A model generated the notes under the pieces. It was not told the DNA's origin. It did no database searches and worked only from the letters and a program-made list of their open reading frames with translations. From an uncultured Oscillospiraceae bacterium (GTDB lineage: Bacteria > Bacillota > Clostridia > Oscillospirales > Acutalibacteraceae): a DNA stretch of 64,000 bases. This document shows positions 41,238 through 51,959 of this stretch, piece after piece. Each line of letters opens with the position of its first letter. Position 1 is the stretch's first letter. The stretch is from contig URGJ01000001.1 in the NCBI GenBank assembly GCA_900547445.1, forward strand, positions 124,001-188,000, written 5' to 3'. Position numbers and translations under genes: made by a program.

Positions 41238-41735
41238 TTAATTATTTAACAGGTCGGCAAGCGCCGAAAGCCTTGGGTCGATCTCTTTTTCGGGGCAGCC
41301 GCATTTGCCTTCGTTAAGATTTTTGCCGCATTTCGGGCATATACCCTTGCAGTCCTCATTGCACAAATGCTTCATAGGAAGACTTACAATAACCTCGGAA
41401 TAAACAAGCTCGTCCAAATCAAGCTTCATATCTGGAGTAAGCAAAATACTGTCGCTTTCCTCCCCCTCAATGGACGGCGCCAAGGATTTATGAATGTGCA
41501 GGGTATGCTTTTTCGCGGTGTAAACCCCACAGCGGTCGCAGTCAGCCTCATATACATAAGTAACAGCTGCGTCAAGCTCCACAAGGCTTGCTTTGTTGGT
41601 AACCGAGCCCTTAATTTCCACGGGCTTTTTGAGCGGATAACAGCCCGAAAAATCCACATTGCTCATATCCAACGAATACTCAATCGGTAAAGAAGAATTT
41701 TCATTGACAAAAATTCGCTTTAAATCAATAATCAT
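41238..41735 (-). CDS. DUF177 (YceD-like) protein
   Basis: 165 residues. Conserved partner of rpmF, implicated in 23S rRNA accumulation. The C-terminus has [21 protein letters not shown], a probable zinc knot typical of the family, followed by [11 protein letters not shown]. Preceded by GAGGTGG. Transcribed from its own promoter with rpmF downstream. Confidence 0.92.
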   Translation of the reverse strand: MIIDLKRIFVNENSSLPIEYSLDMSNVDFSGCYPLKKPVEIKGSVTNKASLVELDAAVTYVYEADCDRCGVYTAKKHTLHIHKSLAPSIEGEESDSILLTPDMKLDLDELVYSEVIVSLPMKHLCNEDCKGICPKCGKNLNEGKCGCPEKEIDPRLSALADLLNN

Positions 41736-41762
41736 ACTTCCACCTCTATCGTCACAAAGATT

Positions 41763-41791
41763 ATTATATCGTTATCTTGCCTCTTTGTCAA
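41763..41791 (-). promoter_or_regulatory. DUF177-rpmF promoter
   Basis: Minus strand TTGACA (41791-41786), 17 bp, TATAAT (41768-41763). Confidence 0.88.
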
Positions 41792-41881
41792 GATTTTATT
41801 TAACAAATTTCCTTTGCCCCGCTGTTTTAACCTATACAATTTAAAAAACGGTTATTAAAGCTTAGTAATGTACGGCATATC

Positions 41882-41910
41882 TTGAAAATCGAATAAAAAA
41901 GTGATAAAAT
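41882..41910 (+). promoter_or_regulatory. ABC-F gene promoter
   Basis: TTGAAA (41882-41887), 17 bp, TAAAAT (41905-41910). Confidence 0.78.
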
Positions 41911-41942
41911 ATCCACTGTAACAAAATGTGGGAGTGTAGCAT

Positions 41943-43856
41943 ATGCAGCTTAAAATTCAAAACGGCGCGGTCGAGCTTTCGGGCGAGCCGATTTTAAGCG
42001 CGGTCAACATAGAGATTAACGATACGAGTAAAATCGCGGTGGTGGGACGCAACGGTTGCGGCAAAACTACCCTTTTAAAGCTTATTTCGGGTGAGTATAC
42101 CCTAGCAAAAATGGACAGCGATGAAGACAGCTTTATTGCGGTTTCGGGAAAGCCTGTAATAGGAGTGCTGTCGCAGATGACCTTTGACGATGAGAGCGTT
42201 ACGCTGACAGATGAAATAAGAAAGGCATATTCGGATATAATCGGGCTTAAAGCAGAGCTTGATAATGCGCAGGAAAAAATGGAGCTCGAGCAGAGCGAGG
42301 AAAATATAAAAAGCTATACCGCGCTTTTAGACCTTTTTACCAACCGCGGCGGCTTTTATTTTGAAAGGGAGTACGAAGCGGCAATAAAGCGCTTCGGCTT
42401 TACCGACGAGCAGAAAAACCGCCCGCTTTCGGAATTTTCGGGCGGACAGCGCACCAAAATAGCCTTTTTAAAGTTGCTGCTTTCAAAGCCCGATATTCTT
42501 CTTCTGGACGAGCCGACAAACCACCTTGATATTGAGGCGGTAGAGTGGCTTGAGGAATATCTAAAGAACTATAAAAAAGCCTTTGTCGTGGTCTCGCACG
42601 ACCGAATGTTCCTTGATAATGTTGTGGATACGGTTTATGAGATTGAGTACGGAAAAACCCATAAATACTCGGGTAATTACACGCGGTTTACCGAGCTTAA
42701 AAGGGAAAGACGGGAACAGCAGGCAAAGGAGTATGATGCGCAGAAAAAGGAGATAGCAAGGCTTACGGAATTGGTGGAAAAATTTCGCTATAAGCCGACA
42801 AAGGCGGCGATGGCGCAGTCAAAGCTTAAACAGCTTGAAAGAATGAAGCCTGTCGAAGCGCCGCTTTCCTACGATATGCGTACCTTTCACGCCGATTTTG
42901 AGCCCGAGGACATAGGCGTAAAAGATGTCTTATCGGTAAAAGGTCTTGAAATAGGATATACCTCGGCTCTGTCGGTCATAGACCTTGATATGCGCAGGGG
43001 CGACAGGGTTGGTATTATCGGCGGCAACGGACTCGGAAAATCGACCTTTATTAAAACTCTTGTCGGAGCGGTAAAACCGCTTTCGGGCAAGTTTAATCTC
43101 GGCCCCAGGGTAAGTATCGGATATTTTGACCAGCAGATGGCGCTTTATTCAAGCTCGGACACGGTGCTTAACGATTTTTTAAAGTTTTTTCCCGCTATGA
43201 CCGATTTTGAGGCGAGGAGCGCGTTGGGCGCCTTTCTCTTCAGCGGCGAGGACGTTTTTAAAACGGTGGATATGCTTTCAGGCGGGGAGCGGGTACGGCT
43301 TGCGCTCTGCAAAATTTTTAAGAAAAGACCGAATTTTTTAATCCTGGACGAGCCGACAAACCATATGGATATTGTCGGCAAGGAAACTCTGGAGGAAATG
43401 CTCTCCCGCTATTCGGGAACGGTGCTTTTCGTTTCCCACGACCGCTATTTCGTCCGCAAAATTTCAAACAGCCTTTTATCCTTTGAAGCAGGTAGCGTGA
43501 AATACTACCCATACGGCTACGCGCAGTATCTTCAAAATAAAAAAACTCCGCCCGCCGAGCAAAGCAAAGCCGCACAGCCCATAAAGCAGAAAAAGACCTA
43601 CACCACCCCAGCAAAGGAACGCTCAAAATACGAGCGGGCTATTTCCAAGGCAGAGGAAAAAATATCACTTTTGGAAGAGCAAATCGGCGGGATAAAAGAG
43701 GAGCTGGCTTTTCCCGAAAACCAATCGGATTATATGAAGCTTTCCGAGCTTCAGTCGGAGATTGAGTCTCTTGAAACCGAGCTTGATACCGTTATGACCG
43801 AGTGGGAGCGGTTGAGCGGCGAATATGAGGAATTGATAAACAAACAAGAAATTTAA
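41943..43856 (+). CDS. ABC-F family ATPase
   Basis: 637 residues without membrane segments. Two ABC domains: GRNGCGKTT (35-43), SEFSGGQRTK and LLLDEPTNHLD in the first, GGNGLGKST, LSGGERVR and LILDEPTNHMD in the second. A charged linker with the family's characteristic helical hairpin joins them, and a C-terminal coiled coil follows (Uup/YdiF-like). ABC-F proteins act on the ribosome; some confer antibiotic resistance. Nothing here separates a housekeeping from a resistance role. Confidence 0.93.
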   Translation: MQLKIQNGAVELSGEPILSAVNIEINDTSKIAVVGRNGCGKTTLLKLISGEYTLAKMDSDEDSFIAVSGKPVIGVLSQMTFDDESVTLTDEIRKAYSDIIGLKAELDNAQEKMELEQSEENIKSYTALLDLFTNRGGFYFEREYEAAIKRFGFTDEQKNRPLSEFSGGQRTKIAFLKLLLSKPDILLLDEPTNHLDIEAVEWLEEYLKNYKKAFVVVSHDRMFLDNVVDTVYEIEYGKTHKYSGNYTRFTELKRERREQQAKEYDAQKKEIARLTELVEKFRYKPTKAAMAQSKLKQLERMKPVEAPLSYDMRTFHADFEPEDIGVKDVLSVKGLEIGYTSALSVIDLDMRRGDRVGIIGGNGLGKSTFIKTLVGAVKPLSGKFNLGPRVSIGYFDQQMALYSSSDTVLNDFLKFFPAMTDFEARSALGAFLFSGEDVFKTVDMLSGGERVRLALCKIFKKRPNFLILDEPTNHMDIVGKETLEEMLSRYSGTVLFVSHDRYFVRKISNSLLSFEAGSVKYYPYGYAQYLQNKKTPPAEQSKAAQPIKQKKTYTTPAKERSKYERAISKAEEKISLLEEQIGGIKEELAFPENQSDYMKLSELQSEIESLETELDTVMTEWERLSGEYEELINKQEI

Positions 43857-43879
43857 AGTATAATGACAAATTATAGGAC

Positions 43880-43945
43880 TTGATTTTACCCTGCGGCAAT
43901 GCTATAATCATTATAATTATCAAGGGACGATGTGGACATCGTCCC
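43880..43945 (+). promoter_or_regulatory. GT2 gene promoter and perfect palindrome
   Basis: TTGATT (43880-43885), 17 bp, TATAAT (43903-43908). GGGACGATGT-GG-ACATCGTCCC (43924-43945) lies in the leader, 24 bp before the start codon; it has a 10-bp perfect arm and only a 2-nt loop. Confidence 0.75.
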
Positions 43946-43968
43946 CTATGTTTAAAAGGGGGTTTAAA

Positions 43969-45519
43969 ATGTTTTTAAATATAACGCCCGATATTGCAAG
44001 CGCTTTTACAACCGTGGGTGGCTGGTATCCTGCGCTTAAGGTTATATACGCCGCAATCGGTACGGTGTTTTCGGTTATGCTTGCCTACAAGGTCGTTTAC
44101 CGTATAATCGGGCTTTTTTTTACAAGGAAATTCAAGCCCTCCAAAAAACGGCATAAATACGCGATTGTTATCGCCGCGAGAAATGAAGAAAAGGTTATCG
44201 GAAACCTGCTTGACAGTATAGCGAAGCAGGACTATCCTAAGGAGCTTGTCACGGTTTTTGTAGTGGCGGACAACTGCACCGACAAAACCGCCGAGGTTGC
44301 AAGGAAGCACGGAGCAATATGCTACGAGCGGTTTGATAACGACCACAGAACAAAGGGCTTTGCGCTTCAGTTCCTTTTTGAAAGGATTGGTGAGGACTAC
44401 GGCAGGGAAAGCTTTGAGGGCTACTTTGTATTTGACGCAGATAACCTATTAAAATCCGATTACATTTCCCGTATGAACGATTCCTTTGACGCGGGGGAGA
44501 AGCTTATAACCTCCTACCGCAACACAAAGAATTTTGACGAATCCTGGGTCGCCTCGACATATGCTCTCCATTGGCTTCGGTCAATCCGTTTTAACCACCG
44601 CGCGCGGTCGGTTTTAAGGCTTGCTACGAATATTCAGGGAACGGGCTTTCTTTTTGCAAATGAGATTGTAAAGGACGGCTGGAAATACACATCCCTTACC
44701 GAGGACAGGGCTCTCACCGCCGATGCGGTGGCTCAAGGGTATGCCATTACATACAACGACGCCGCCGAATTCTACGATGAACAGCCCACTAGCCTTAAAA
44801 TAGCACTAAGGCAGAGACTCCGATGGTCAAAGGGCCACCTGCTCGCCTTTGCCGAGACAGGACCGTATCTTTTTATTAACATATTTTTCGGCAAGCGGTT
44901 TTTAAAGACCCGTTGGAAAGATAACGAAAAGAAAAAAGGCAAAAGGAATTTTAAAGAGCTTTGCCTTGCGGCGGGCGAATCAATCCGCCACCGTTTCGCC
45001 TCCTACGATACCTTAATGCAATTAATGCCCTTTTCGGTTATTAATATAATCCGCTGGCTTTTGGTCTCGGTTATCGCATACGGCTTTTACTGCGGTGTTC
45101 ACGGCATAGGCGGCGTGTATTTCTTCTCAAAAAGCACCTATTTGGGTCAGCTTCTGCATTTCCTTTTCCCCTTTGAAATTACGGTGAAATCAGGCGCGGG
45201 CGCGGTATTTATCGGTATGCTTCTGCAAATATGGCTAAGGCTTTTATATCGCTTAGGTATGTATATTGAAAATATGTGGGCGGCGGTTTATCTGTTTATA
45301 GTCGAGCACAAGCGGATTAAGAAAATGCCGCTTTACAAAAAGGCGCTTTACACCTTAACCTGGCCTACCTTTGATATTATAGGAAGATACACCCAGTATG
45401 TCGCCCTCTTTAAAAAGGTCGACTGGAAACCGATACCCCACGAAAGCAAGGTCACAATTGATGATTTAAACGGCAAAACCGTAATCAAAGAAGAAAAAAG
45501 CAAAGCAGAAGTACCATAA
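43969..45519 (+). CDS. Membrane-bound family 2 glycosyltransferase
   Basis: 516 residues from ATG 43969, with AAAAGGGGG upstream; an earlier in-frame ATG at 43930 lies in the palindrome. An N-terminal membrane helix, then a GT-A domain: VIAARNEEKVIGNLLDSIAKQDYP, VADNCTDKTAEVA, FDADNLL (DxD), TEDRALTADAV, and QRLRWSKGH, the QxxRW acceptor motif of processive or membrane GT2 enzymes. Several helices at the C-terminus. Probably builds a surface polysaccharide or glycolipid; product unknown. Confidence 0.88.
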   Translation: MFLNITPDIASAFTTVGGWYPALKVIYAAIGTVFSVMLAYKVVYRIIGLFFTRKFKPSKKRHKYAIVIAARNEEKVIGNLLDSIAKQDYPKELVTVFVVADNCTDKTAEVARKHGAICYERFDNDHRTKGFALQFLFERIGEDYGRESFEGYFVFDADNLLKSDYISRMNDSFDAGEKLITSYRNTKNFDESWVASTYALHWLRSIRFNHRARSVLRLATNIQGTGFLFANEIVKDGWKYTSLTEDRALTADAVAQGYAITYNDAAEFYDEQPTSLKIALRQRLRWSKGHLLAFAETGPYLFINIFFGKRFLKTRWKDNEKKKGKRNFKELCLAAGESIRHRFASYDTLMQLMPFSVINIIRWLLVSVIAYGFYCGVHGIGGVYFFSKSTYLGQLLHFLFPFEITVKSGAGAVFIGMLLQIWLRLLYRLGMYIENMWAAVYLFIVEHKRIKKMPLYKKALYTLTWPTFDIIGRYTQYVALFKKVDWKPIPHESKVTIDDLNGKTVIKEEKSKAEVP

Positions 45520-45581
45520 CTGCTTTTACGTAAATAAATATGTAATCAACAAATTATAATATTACAAATTTGAAATCTATA

Positions 45582-45610
45582 TTGAAATTTAACATTGCCT
45601 ATATTATACT
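45582..45610 (+). promoter_or_regulatory. DUF3048 lipoprotein gene promoter
   Basis: TTGAAA (45582-45587), 17 bp, TATACT (45605-45610), about 30 nt before the start codon. Confidence 0.78.
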
Positions 45611-45640
45611 GTTATTATATCACTTTTTGGAGGAAGAATA

Positions 45641-46681
45641 ATGTCAAAAAAAATACTGCCTTTTCTGTTATGCTTAACCCTTTGTATGCTTATCGGCTGT
45701 TCCGAAAACAAGGAACGTTTAAGCGTTGAAACAGGCGAAGAACCGCAAAGCTCATTACCGTCCGAAACATTGCCTGTTTTATATAAAAATCCCCTAACCG
45801 GCGTATCCGAGCTTACAGAGGATAAGGCGGACGACCGCCCTGTGGCAATTATGATTAACAACATAAGCACCGCTCAGCCCGTGCAAACTGGTCTTAATAA
45901 GGCGGATATTATATATGAAACCGAGGTTGAAGGCGGAATAACCCGTCTTATGGCGGTTTACCAGAATGTTTCCGAAGTCGGAAGGATAGGTACAATACGT
46001 TCCGCAAGGTATCCTTACGTTGATTTGGCACTCGGTCACAACGCTATTTATCTGCATCACGGTCAGGACAATAAATATTGCGGCCCTCACCTTAAGGATA
46101 TTGACGATATAAATATTTCGGAAGGAAATTACGGCTTCCGTATAAAGAACGGTCTCGCCACGGAGCATACGCTTTACACCGAGGGAGGCAAGCTCTGGGA
46201 CGGTCTCGTAAAGGACAAGGTTAAAACAGAACGCGGCAGCAGCGTTATGTGGGCAAACTTTACAGATGACGAGACTCCAATAGCTCTTGAAAATACAGCT
46301 TCATCGGTAAGTGTTCCGTTCTCTGCAAGCTATAAGACGGTTTTCAAATACGACTCCGCGACAGGCAAGTATACAAGATATTTCGGCAATACCCTGCGTA
46401 AGGATTACAATACCGGAGATACTACTCAGGTAAAAAACGTTTTTGTGCTTCTTACTACAATTAAAAACTATTCCGACGGATACCACAGGCAGGTTTTGCT
46501 TGAATCAGGCGAGGGATATTATTGCACTAACGGTACATACACTCCTATAAAGTGGAGCAAAGGCGCCGCTAAAAACGGATTTAAATTTACAAAATCAGAC
46601 GGCACTGAGCTTTTAGTCAGCGCGGGAAGCAGCTGGGTCTGCATAGCGAACAAAAACACCTCTACGCCTGTGTTTGAATAA
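45641..46681 (+). CDS. DUF3048 domain lipoprotein (YerB-like)
   Basis: 346 residues. Signal peptide KKILPFLLCLTLCMLIGC with a lipobox cysteine, then a linker and the DUF3048 domain: RPVAIMINNISTAQPVQTGLNKADIIYE, RIGTIRSARYPYVDLA and, further on, a second DUF3048 C-terminal part. The protein is exported and lipid-anchored. Function is unknown; sometimes linked to cell-envelope stress. GGAGGAAG precedes ATG 45641. Confidence 0.9.
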   Translation: MSKKILPFLLCLTLCMLIGCSENKERLSVETGEEPQSSLPSETLPVLYKNPLTGVSELTEDKADDRPVAIMINNISTAQPVQTGLNKADIIYETEVEGGITRLMAVYQNVSEVGRIGTIRSARYPYVDLALGHNAIYLHHGQDNKYCGPHLKDIDDINISEGNYGFRIKNGLATEHTLYTEGGKLWDGLVKDKVKTERGSSVMWANFTDDETPIALENTASSVSVPFSASYKTVFKYDSATGKYTRYFGNTLRKDYNTGDTTQVKNVFVLLTTIKNYSDGYHRQVLLESGEGYYCTNGTYTPIKWSKGAAKNGFKFTKSDGTELLVSAGSSWVCIANKNTSTPVFE

Positions 46682-46710
46682 ACAGATAAATATTGCAAAA
46701 ATGCATATAA

Positions 46711-46746
46711 AACAGCCAACCGATTTTTACTCGGTCGGCTGTTTTT
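46711..46746. terminator. Bidirectional terminator between DUF3048 and SGNH genes
   Basis: AACAGCCaACCGA / TCGGTcGGCTGTT stem followed by five Ts; serves convergent genes. Confidence 0.85.
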
Positions 46747-46750
46747 CGTA

Positions 46751-47407
46751 TCAAAGTGATTCCAAGAATTTAGCGATTTTACACGCTAAAATTTTATGTC
46801 CCGCGTCATTGGGGTGAAGACCGTCGGGGATAAATTTTTGCTGTATAACCGAAACCTTCGGCTGCAATCCGCTTTCCTTATATAAATCAAGCAACGGAAG
46901 CGAATAATACTCCGCGACCTCACGGATAATCTCAACATAAGTTTTTAAGGTTCCCACGTCCTGCGGCTTATTCCCATCGCCGCGAGGATTATCCTCGTTA
47001 AGTCTGTGGAGGGGAGTGATTACAACAATAGGACTGTCGGGGAATTTCTCCAAAAGCTCGGTATAAAGCGTGTGAAGCGCGCCGTAAAAAGTATCGGGCG
47101 TGCGGTCATTCATAGTTCCGAGCGGCGCGTCGCCGTGGCCGAAATCGTTTGTTCCGCCGAAAACTACAACTATATCAGCGTCCGCATCCATCTCTGATAC
47201 TCTTGAACAAAAATCCTTATCCCATTTCTCTTCGCACGACGGTGTATGCTGCCTTGCGACGCGAGTTCCGCCTATTCCGTAATTTTGACAAATAGCCTCA
47301 TATTCCCGCTCAATCAGCATACAAAATGTGTTTTCAGGTGCGGATGTGCCGTGCCCCTCGGTAATGCTATCGCCTAAAAAGTTAATTTTTATGCCTTTAA
47401 GTTCCAT
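46751..47407 (-). CDS. SGNH/GDSL-family hydrolase
   Basis: 218 residues from ATG 47407, with AGGAG upstream. Blocks: GDSITEGHG (nucleophile Ser), VVFGGTNDFG (Asn block III), DGLHPNDAGHKI (Asp/His block V). Esterase or lipase of the SGNH type, with no signal peptide, so cytoplasmic. Substrate unknown; carbohydrate O-deacylation is common in similar proteins. Confidence 0.88.
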   Translation of the reverse strand: MELKGIKINFLGDSITEGHGTSAPENTFCMLIEREYEAICQNYGIGGTRVARQHTPSCEEKWDKDFCSRVSEMDADADIVVVFGGTNDFGHGDAPLGTMNDRTPDTFYGALHTLYTELLEKFPDSPIVVITPLHRLNEDNPRGDGNKPQDVGTLKTYVEIIREVAEYYSLPLLDLYKESGLQPKVSVIQQKFIPDGLHPNDAGHKILACKIAKFLESL

Positions 47408-47426
47408 AATTATTTCTCCTGATTGC

Positions 47427-47458
47427 AAAAAAGCCGACCGTTACCGATCGGCTTTTTT
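47427..47458. terminator. str operon terminator
   Basis: AAAAAAGCCGACCG / CGATCGGCTTTTTT hairpin 12 bp downstream of tuf; works on the minus strand for tuf. Confidence 0.88.
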
Positions 47459-47470
47459 AATTTTGAAAAC

Positions 47471-48673
47471 TTAACCGTTAATCTTAGTAACAACGCCTGA
47501 ACCAACGGTACGTCCGCCCTCACGGATAGCGAAGCGGAGTCCTTCTTCAATAGCGATAGGAGTGATAAGTTCAACATCCATCTCTACGTTATCGCCCGGC
47601 ATGCACATCTCGGTGCCTTCGGGAAGAGTGATAACGCCTGTAACATCGGTAGTTCTGAAGTAGAACTGCGGACGGTAGTTGTTGAAGAACGGAGTGTGAC
47701 GGCCACCCTCTTCTTTATTAAGAACGTAAACCTGACCGTGGAACTTGGTATGCGGATGAATTGAGCCGGGTTTGCAGAGAACCTGACCGCGCTCAACTTC
47801 TTCACGGCCTACGCCGCGGAGAAGCGCACCAACATTGTCGCCGGCCTCGCAGAAGTCGAGGGTCTTGCGGAACATTTCCATAGAGGTAACAACAGTTTTC
47901 TTGCGCTCTTCGGTAAGACCGATGATTTCAACTTCATCACCTGCATTGAGCTGTCCGCGCTCAACACGGCCTGTAACAACAGTACCGCGGCCCGAAATGG
48001 TCATAACATCCTCGATCGGCATAAGGAAGGGGAGATCAGACTTACGGTCGGGAGTCGGGATATAGCTGTCAACAGCGTCCATAAGCTCTTTGATCGGAGC
48101 ATACTCGGGAGCGTTAGGATCGGTAGAAGTGCACTCAAGAGCAACAAGAGCAGAGCCCTTGATGATCGGGGTGTCGTCGCCGGGGAACTCGTACTTGTCG
48201 AGTGTCTCACGGATTTCCATTTCAACAAGCTCTAAAAGCTCTTCATCGTCAACCTGGTCGCACTTGTTCATAAATACAACAATGTACGGAACGCCAACCT
48301 GACGGGCAAGGAGAAGGTGCTCCTTGGTCTGAGCCATCGGGCCGTCGGTAGCAGCGATAACGAGGATAGCGCCGTCCATCTGAGCAGCACCGGTGATCAT
48401 GTTCTTAACATAGTCGGCATGTCCGGGGCAGTCAACGTGAGCATAGTGACGGTTATCGGTCTCATACTCAACGTGAGCGGTGTTGATTGTAATTCCGCGC
48501 TCTCTCTCTTCGGGAGCCTTATCGATGTTTGCGTAGTCCTCAAACTGAGCCTGACCCTTAAGAGAAAGGTACTTAGTGATAGCTGCGGTTAAGGTTGTCT
48601 TACCATGGTCAACGTGACCGATGGTACCAATGTTTACATGGGGCTTATTACGTTCAAATTTTGCCTTTGCCAT
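47471..48673 (-). CDS. tuf: Elongation factor Tu
   Basis: 400 residues. GTPase delivering aminoacyl-tRNA to the ribosome. GHVDHGKT at 19-26, [24 protein letters not shown], and the three-domain C-terminus ([24 protein letters not shown]). Last gene of the str operon. Codon choice is strongly biased, as expected of high expression. Confidence 0.98.
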   Translation of the reverse strand: MAKAKFERNKPHVNIGTIGHVDHGKTTLTAAITKYLSLKGQAQFEDYANIDKAPEERERGITINTAHVEYETDNRHYAHVDCPGHADYVKNMITGAAQMDGAILVIAATDGPMAQTKEHLLLARQVGVPYIVVFMNKCDQVDDEELLELVEMEIRETLDKYEFPGDDTPIIKGSALVALECTSTDPNAPEYAPIKELMDAVDSYIPTPDRKSDLPFLMPIEDVMTISGRGTVVTGRVERGQLNAGDEVEIIGLTEERKKTVVTSMEMFRKTLDFCEAGDNVGALLRGVGREEVERGQVLCKPGSIHPHTKFHGQVYVLNKEEGGRHTPFFNNYRPQFYFRTTDVTGVITLPEGTEMCMPGDNVEMDVELITPIAIEEGLRFAIREGGRTVGSGVVTKING

Positions 48674-48716
48674 TGTATATTTTCCTCCTTAAATTTCAAT
48701 GAAGCATTATAGCTAT

Positions 48717-48745
48717 AGTTTAACAAATTTTTATAAAAATTTCAA
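48717..48745 (-). promoter_or_regulatory. Probable internal tuf promoter
   Basis: Minus strand TTGAAA (48745-48740), 17 bp, TAAACT (48722-48717) in the AT-rich fusA-tuf gap; a nearby TATAAT (48712-48707) is an alternative -10. Confidence 0.45.
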
Positions 48746-48763
48746 GTATTATTTCAGTAAAAA

Positions 48764-50845
48764 TCAGTCTTTCTTTGCTCTGGCTGAAATAATTTTCTCA
48801 GAAATACTCTTCGGAACCTCTTTGTAGCCGTCGGGTTCCATTACATACTGACCGCGGCCCTGTGTTTTAGAGCGCAGGTCTGTAGCGTAACCGAACATAT
48901 CGCCGAGAGGTACGCGCGCGTTAATCTGCTTAACGCCGGACCTGTCCTCAAAGCCCTGAATCTCGCCGCGGCGGGAGTTAAGGTCTCCGATAACATCGCC
49001 CATATATTCCTCAGGAACAATAACGGTAACCTTCATAATGGGCTCTAAAAGCACCGGATCCGCTAAGCGGCAGGCTTCCTTGAAAGCCATAGAACCGGCA
49101 ATTTTAAATGCCATTTCGGAAGAGTCAACCTCGTGATAAGAGCCGTCGTAAAGGGTAACCTTTACGTCAACCACGGGGTAACCTGCAAGCACACCCGCCT
49201 GCAATGCGCCGCGAATACCTGTATCAACCGCAGGAATAAATTCCTTCGGAATAGTACCGCCCGTAACGGCGTTAATAAATTCATAGCCCTTACCTGACTC
49301 GTTCGGCTCAACGATAATCTTAACGTGACCGTACTGACCTGAACCGCCCGACTGACGCTTGTACTTGGTTTCGTGGTCGACCTTTTTGCGGATGCTTTCC
49401 TTGTAAGCAACCTGCGGAGCGCCGACGTTAGCCTCAACCTTGAATTCGCGAAGCAGTCTGTCAACGATAATTTCAAGGTGCAGCTCGCCCATTCCTGCAA
49501 TAATTGTCTGGCCTGTTTCCTCATCGGTGTAGCACTTAAAGGTCGGGTCTTCCTCGGCTAATTTTGCAAGAGCAAGTCCCATCTTTTCCTGACCTGCCTT
49601 GGTCTTCGGCTCGATAGCAACGCGTATAACAGGCTCAGGGAAGTTCATAGATTCAAGTATAATAGGGTGCTTTTCATCGCACAGCGTATCGCCCGTTGTG
49701 GTGTTCTTAAGACCTACGGCGGCGGCAATGTCGCCCGAGTAGCAGGTTTCAATATCCTCGCGGTGATTTGCGTGCATCTGAAGAATACGTCCCATACGCT
49801 CCTTGTTCTGCTTAACCGAATTGTATACGCCCGAGCCCGCGTCAACGGTACCCGAGTATACGCGGAAGAAGCAGATTTTACCGACAAACGGGTCGGTAGC
49901 AATCTTAAATGCAAGAGCGGAGAAAGGCTCGGTATCGGAGGAATGTCTCTCCTCCTCCTCGCCTGTATCGGGGTTTACACCCTTAATAGCCTCAATATCG
50001 GTCGGGGCGGGCATATAGTCGACGATAGCGTCGAGAAGCGGCTGAACGCCCTTGTTCCTGTAAGAAGTACCGCAGGTAATCGGTACCATATTATTGGCTA
50101 TTGTGGATTGACGGATAATCTTCTTAATCTGCTCGACAGTAGGCTCTTCGCCCTCGAAGTATTTTTCCATCAATTCCTCGTCCTGCTCAACAACATGCTC
50201 GATAAGCTCGGTGCGATATTTGTTGGCAAGCTCAACCATATCCTCGGGGATAGGCTCGTGTCTTACGTCCTTTCCGAGATCGTCATAATAAATCTCGGCG
50301 TCCATATTTACAAGGTCGATTATTCCTTTAAAGGTGTCCTCAGAGCCGATAGGCAGCTGAATCGGGACGCCGTTGCAGTTAAAACGCTCCTTGATCATAT
50401 CAAGAACGTGATAGAAATCCGCGCCCATAATATCCATCTTATTGATGTAAATCATTCTCGGTACGCGGTATTCGTCAGCCTGTCTCCAAACGGTTTCAGA
50501 CTGCGGCTCGACGCCTCCCTTAGCGCAGAGAACGGTAACCGAGCCGTCCAGTACACGCAAGGAACGCTGAACCTCAACTGTGAAGTCAACGTGTCCGGGA
50601 GTGTCGATAATATTGATACGATGGTCCTTCCAGAAGCAGGTGGTAGCGGCGGAGGTAATTGTAATACCTCTCTCCTGCTCCTGCTCCATCCAGTCCATAG
50701 TTGACGCGCCGTCGTGAGTTTCACCCATCTTACGGTTAATACCCGTATAGAAAAGGATACGCTCAGTGGTGGTAGTTTTACCTGCGTCAATATGTGCCAT
50801 TATACCAATATTTCTTGTCATTTCAAGAGATACCTTTCTTGGCAT
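48764..50845 (-). CDS. fusA: Elongation factor G
   Basis: 693 residues from ATG 50845, with TTGGAGG just upstream; an in-frame TTG at 50857 is part of that site. AHIDAGKT at residues 17-24, [23 protein letters not shown]. Domains II-V continue in order, including [12 protein letters not shown]. Translocation GTPase. Large reverse-strand reading frames over it are shadows of its biased codon use. Confidence 0.98.
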   Translation of the reverse strand: MPRKVSLEMTRNIGIMAHIDAGKTTTTERILFYTGINRKMGETHDGASTMDWMEQEQERGITITSAATTCFWKDHRINIIDTPGHVDFTVEVQRSLRVLDGSVTVLCAKGGVEPQSETVWRQADEYRVPRMIYINKMDIMGADFYHVLDMIKERFNCNGVPIQLPIGSEDTFKGIIDLVNMDAEIYYDDLGKDVRHEPIPEDMVELANKYRTELIEHVVEQDEELMEKYFEGEEPTVEQIKKIIRQSTIANNMVPITCGTSYRNKGVQPLLDAIVDYMPAPTDIEAIKGVNPDTGEEEERHSSDTEPFSALAFKIATDPFVGKICFFRVYSGTVDAGSGVYNSVKQNKERMGRILQMHANHREDIETCYSGDIAAAVGLKNTTTGDTLCDEKHPIILESMNFPEPVIRVAIEPKTKAGQEKMGLALAKLAEEDPTFKCYTDEETGQTIIAGMGELHLEIIVDRLLREFKVEANVGAPQVAYKESIRKKVDHETKYKRQSGGSGQYGHVKIIVEPNESGKGYEFINAVTGGTIPKEFIPAVDTGIRGALQAGVLAGYPVVDVKVTLYDGSYHEVDSSEMAFKIAGSMAFKEACRLADPVLLEPIMKVTVIVPEEYMGDVIGDLNSRRGEIQGFEDRSGVKQINARVPLGDMFGYATDLRSKTQGRGQYVMEPDGYKEVPKSISEKIISARAKKD

Positions 50846-50893
50846 ATTAACCTCCAATTCGCTATTTATGCGTCAGCAATAAATATAATCAAA

Positions 50894-51364
50894 CTACCAT
50901 CTGTAATGAGCAAACGCTCTGTTGGCCTCCGCCATCTTGTGAGTATCCTCACGCTTCTTGGCGGCGCCGCCCATTCCGTTGACGGCGTCCATAATTTCGC
51001 CTGCGAGACGTTCCTTCATTGTTCTTTCGGAACGTGCGCGGCTGTAGGTCGTCAGCCAACGAAGACCCAAGGTCTGTTTTCTTTCGGGACGAACCTCAAA
51101 CGGTACCTGATAGGTAGCGCCGCCCTTGCGGACAGCCTTAACCTCAAGCTGCGGCATAACATTTTCCATAGCCTGGTCAAATACCTCAAGCGGGTCCTTG
51201 CCCGTCTTTTCACTGATAATGTCGAAAGCACCATATACAATTCGCTGAGCAACACCCTTCTTACCGTCAAGCATAATATTGTTGATAAGGCGGGTAACCT
51301 TCTTGGAATTGTAAACCGGATCCGGCAGTACGTCGCGTTTTGCGACAAAACCTCTTCTTGGCAC
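50894..51364 (-). CDS. rpsG: 30S ribosomal protein S7
   Basis: 156 residues from GTG 51364, with AAGGAGGGAAG upstream. [55 protein letters not shown] are conserved. Between rpsL and fusA in the str operon. Confidence 0.97.
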   Translation of the reverse strand: MPRRGFVAKRDVLPDPVYNSKKVTRLINNIMLDGKKGVAQRIVYGAFDIISEKTGKDPLEVFDQAMENVMPQLEVKAVRKGGATYQVPFEVRPERKQTLGLRWLTTYSRARSERTMKERLAGEIMDAVNGMGGAAKKREDTHKMAEANRAFAHYRW

Positions 51365-51494
51365 TTTACTTCCCTCCTTCATAGTAATGAATTCATTGGT
51401 ACTCGAAGCTTTTTCCCCGTGTCACCAAGCAAAGGCGTTATTAATATATAAACGCCGCTGCCTGTATATGCAGCAGAGATAAAATTTCTTAAAA

Positions 51495-51917
51495 TTACTT
51501 CGCACCTGCTTTAGGACGCTTTGCACCGTACTTTGAACGGCTCTGCATTCTCTTTGCAACGCCCTGTGTGTCAAGAGTTCCGCGTACGATATGGTAACGT
51601 ACACCGGGCAGATCCTTAACACGTCCTCCGCGGATAAGAACAACGCTGTGCTCCTGGAGATTGTGTCCGATTCCCGGAATATAGGCTGAAACCTCGATTC
51701 CGTTGGAAAGACGTACTCTCGCGATTTTACGGAGCGCTGAGTTCGGCTTCTTAGGCGTGGAAGTCTTTACTGCTGTGCAAACACCGCGCTTCTGAGGAGA
51801 ATCGTTATCGGTCTGGCGGCGCTTCATAGAGTTATAACCCTTTAAAAGAGCCGGAGCCTTAGCCTTCTTCTCAACGGTTTCGCGGCCGTTGCGAACCAAC
51901 TGGTTAAACGTAGGCAC
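51495..51917 (-). CDS. rpsL: 30S ribosomal protein S12
   Basis: 140 residues from GTG 51917, with GGGAGGTG upstream. [31 protein letters not shown] and [26 protein letters not shown] conserved; the lysine positions linked to streptomycin sensitivity ([12 protein letters not shown]) are wild type. First gene of the str operon. Confidence 0.97.
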   Translation of the reverse strand: MPTFNQLVRNGRETVEKKAKAPALLKGYNSMKRRQTDNDSPQKRGVCTAVKTSTPKKPNSALRKIARVRLSNGIEVSAYIPGIGHNLQEHSVVLIRGGRVKDLPGVRYHIVRGTLDTQGVAKRMQSRSKYGAKRPKAGAK

Positions 51918-51959
51918 TGTTACACCTCCCTTAAAAATTACTCGCTACGGAAAAGTATA

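Noticed and set aside
49667..50704. 345-residue plus-strand reading frame over fusA (and 50714-51451 over rpsG/fusA)
   Set aside because: Exact antisense of highly biased EF-G and S7 genes; no family resemblance or ribosome site, a codon-bias shadow.
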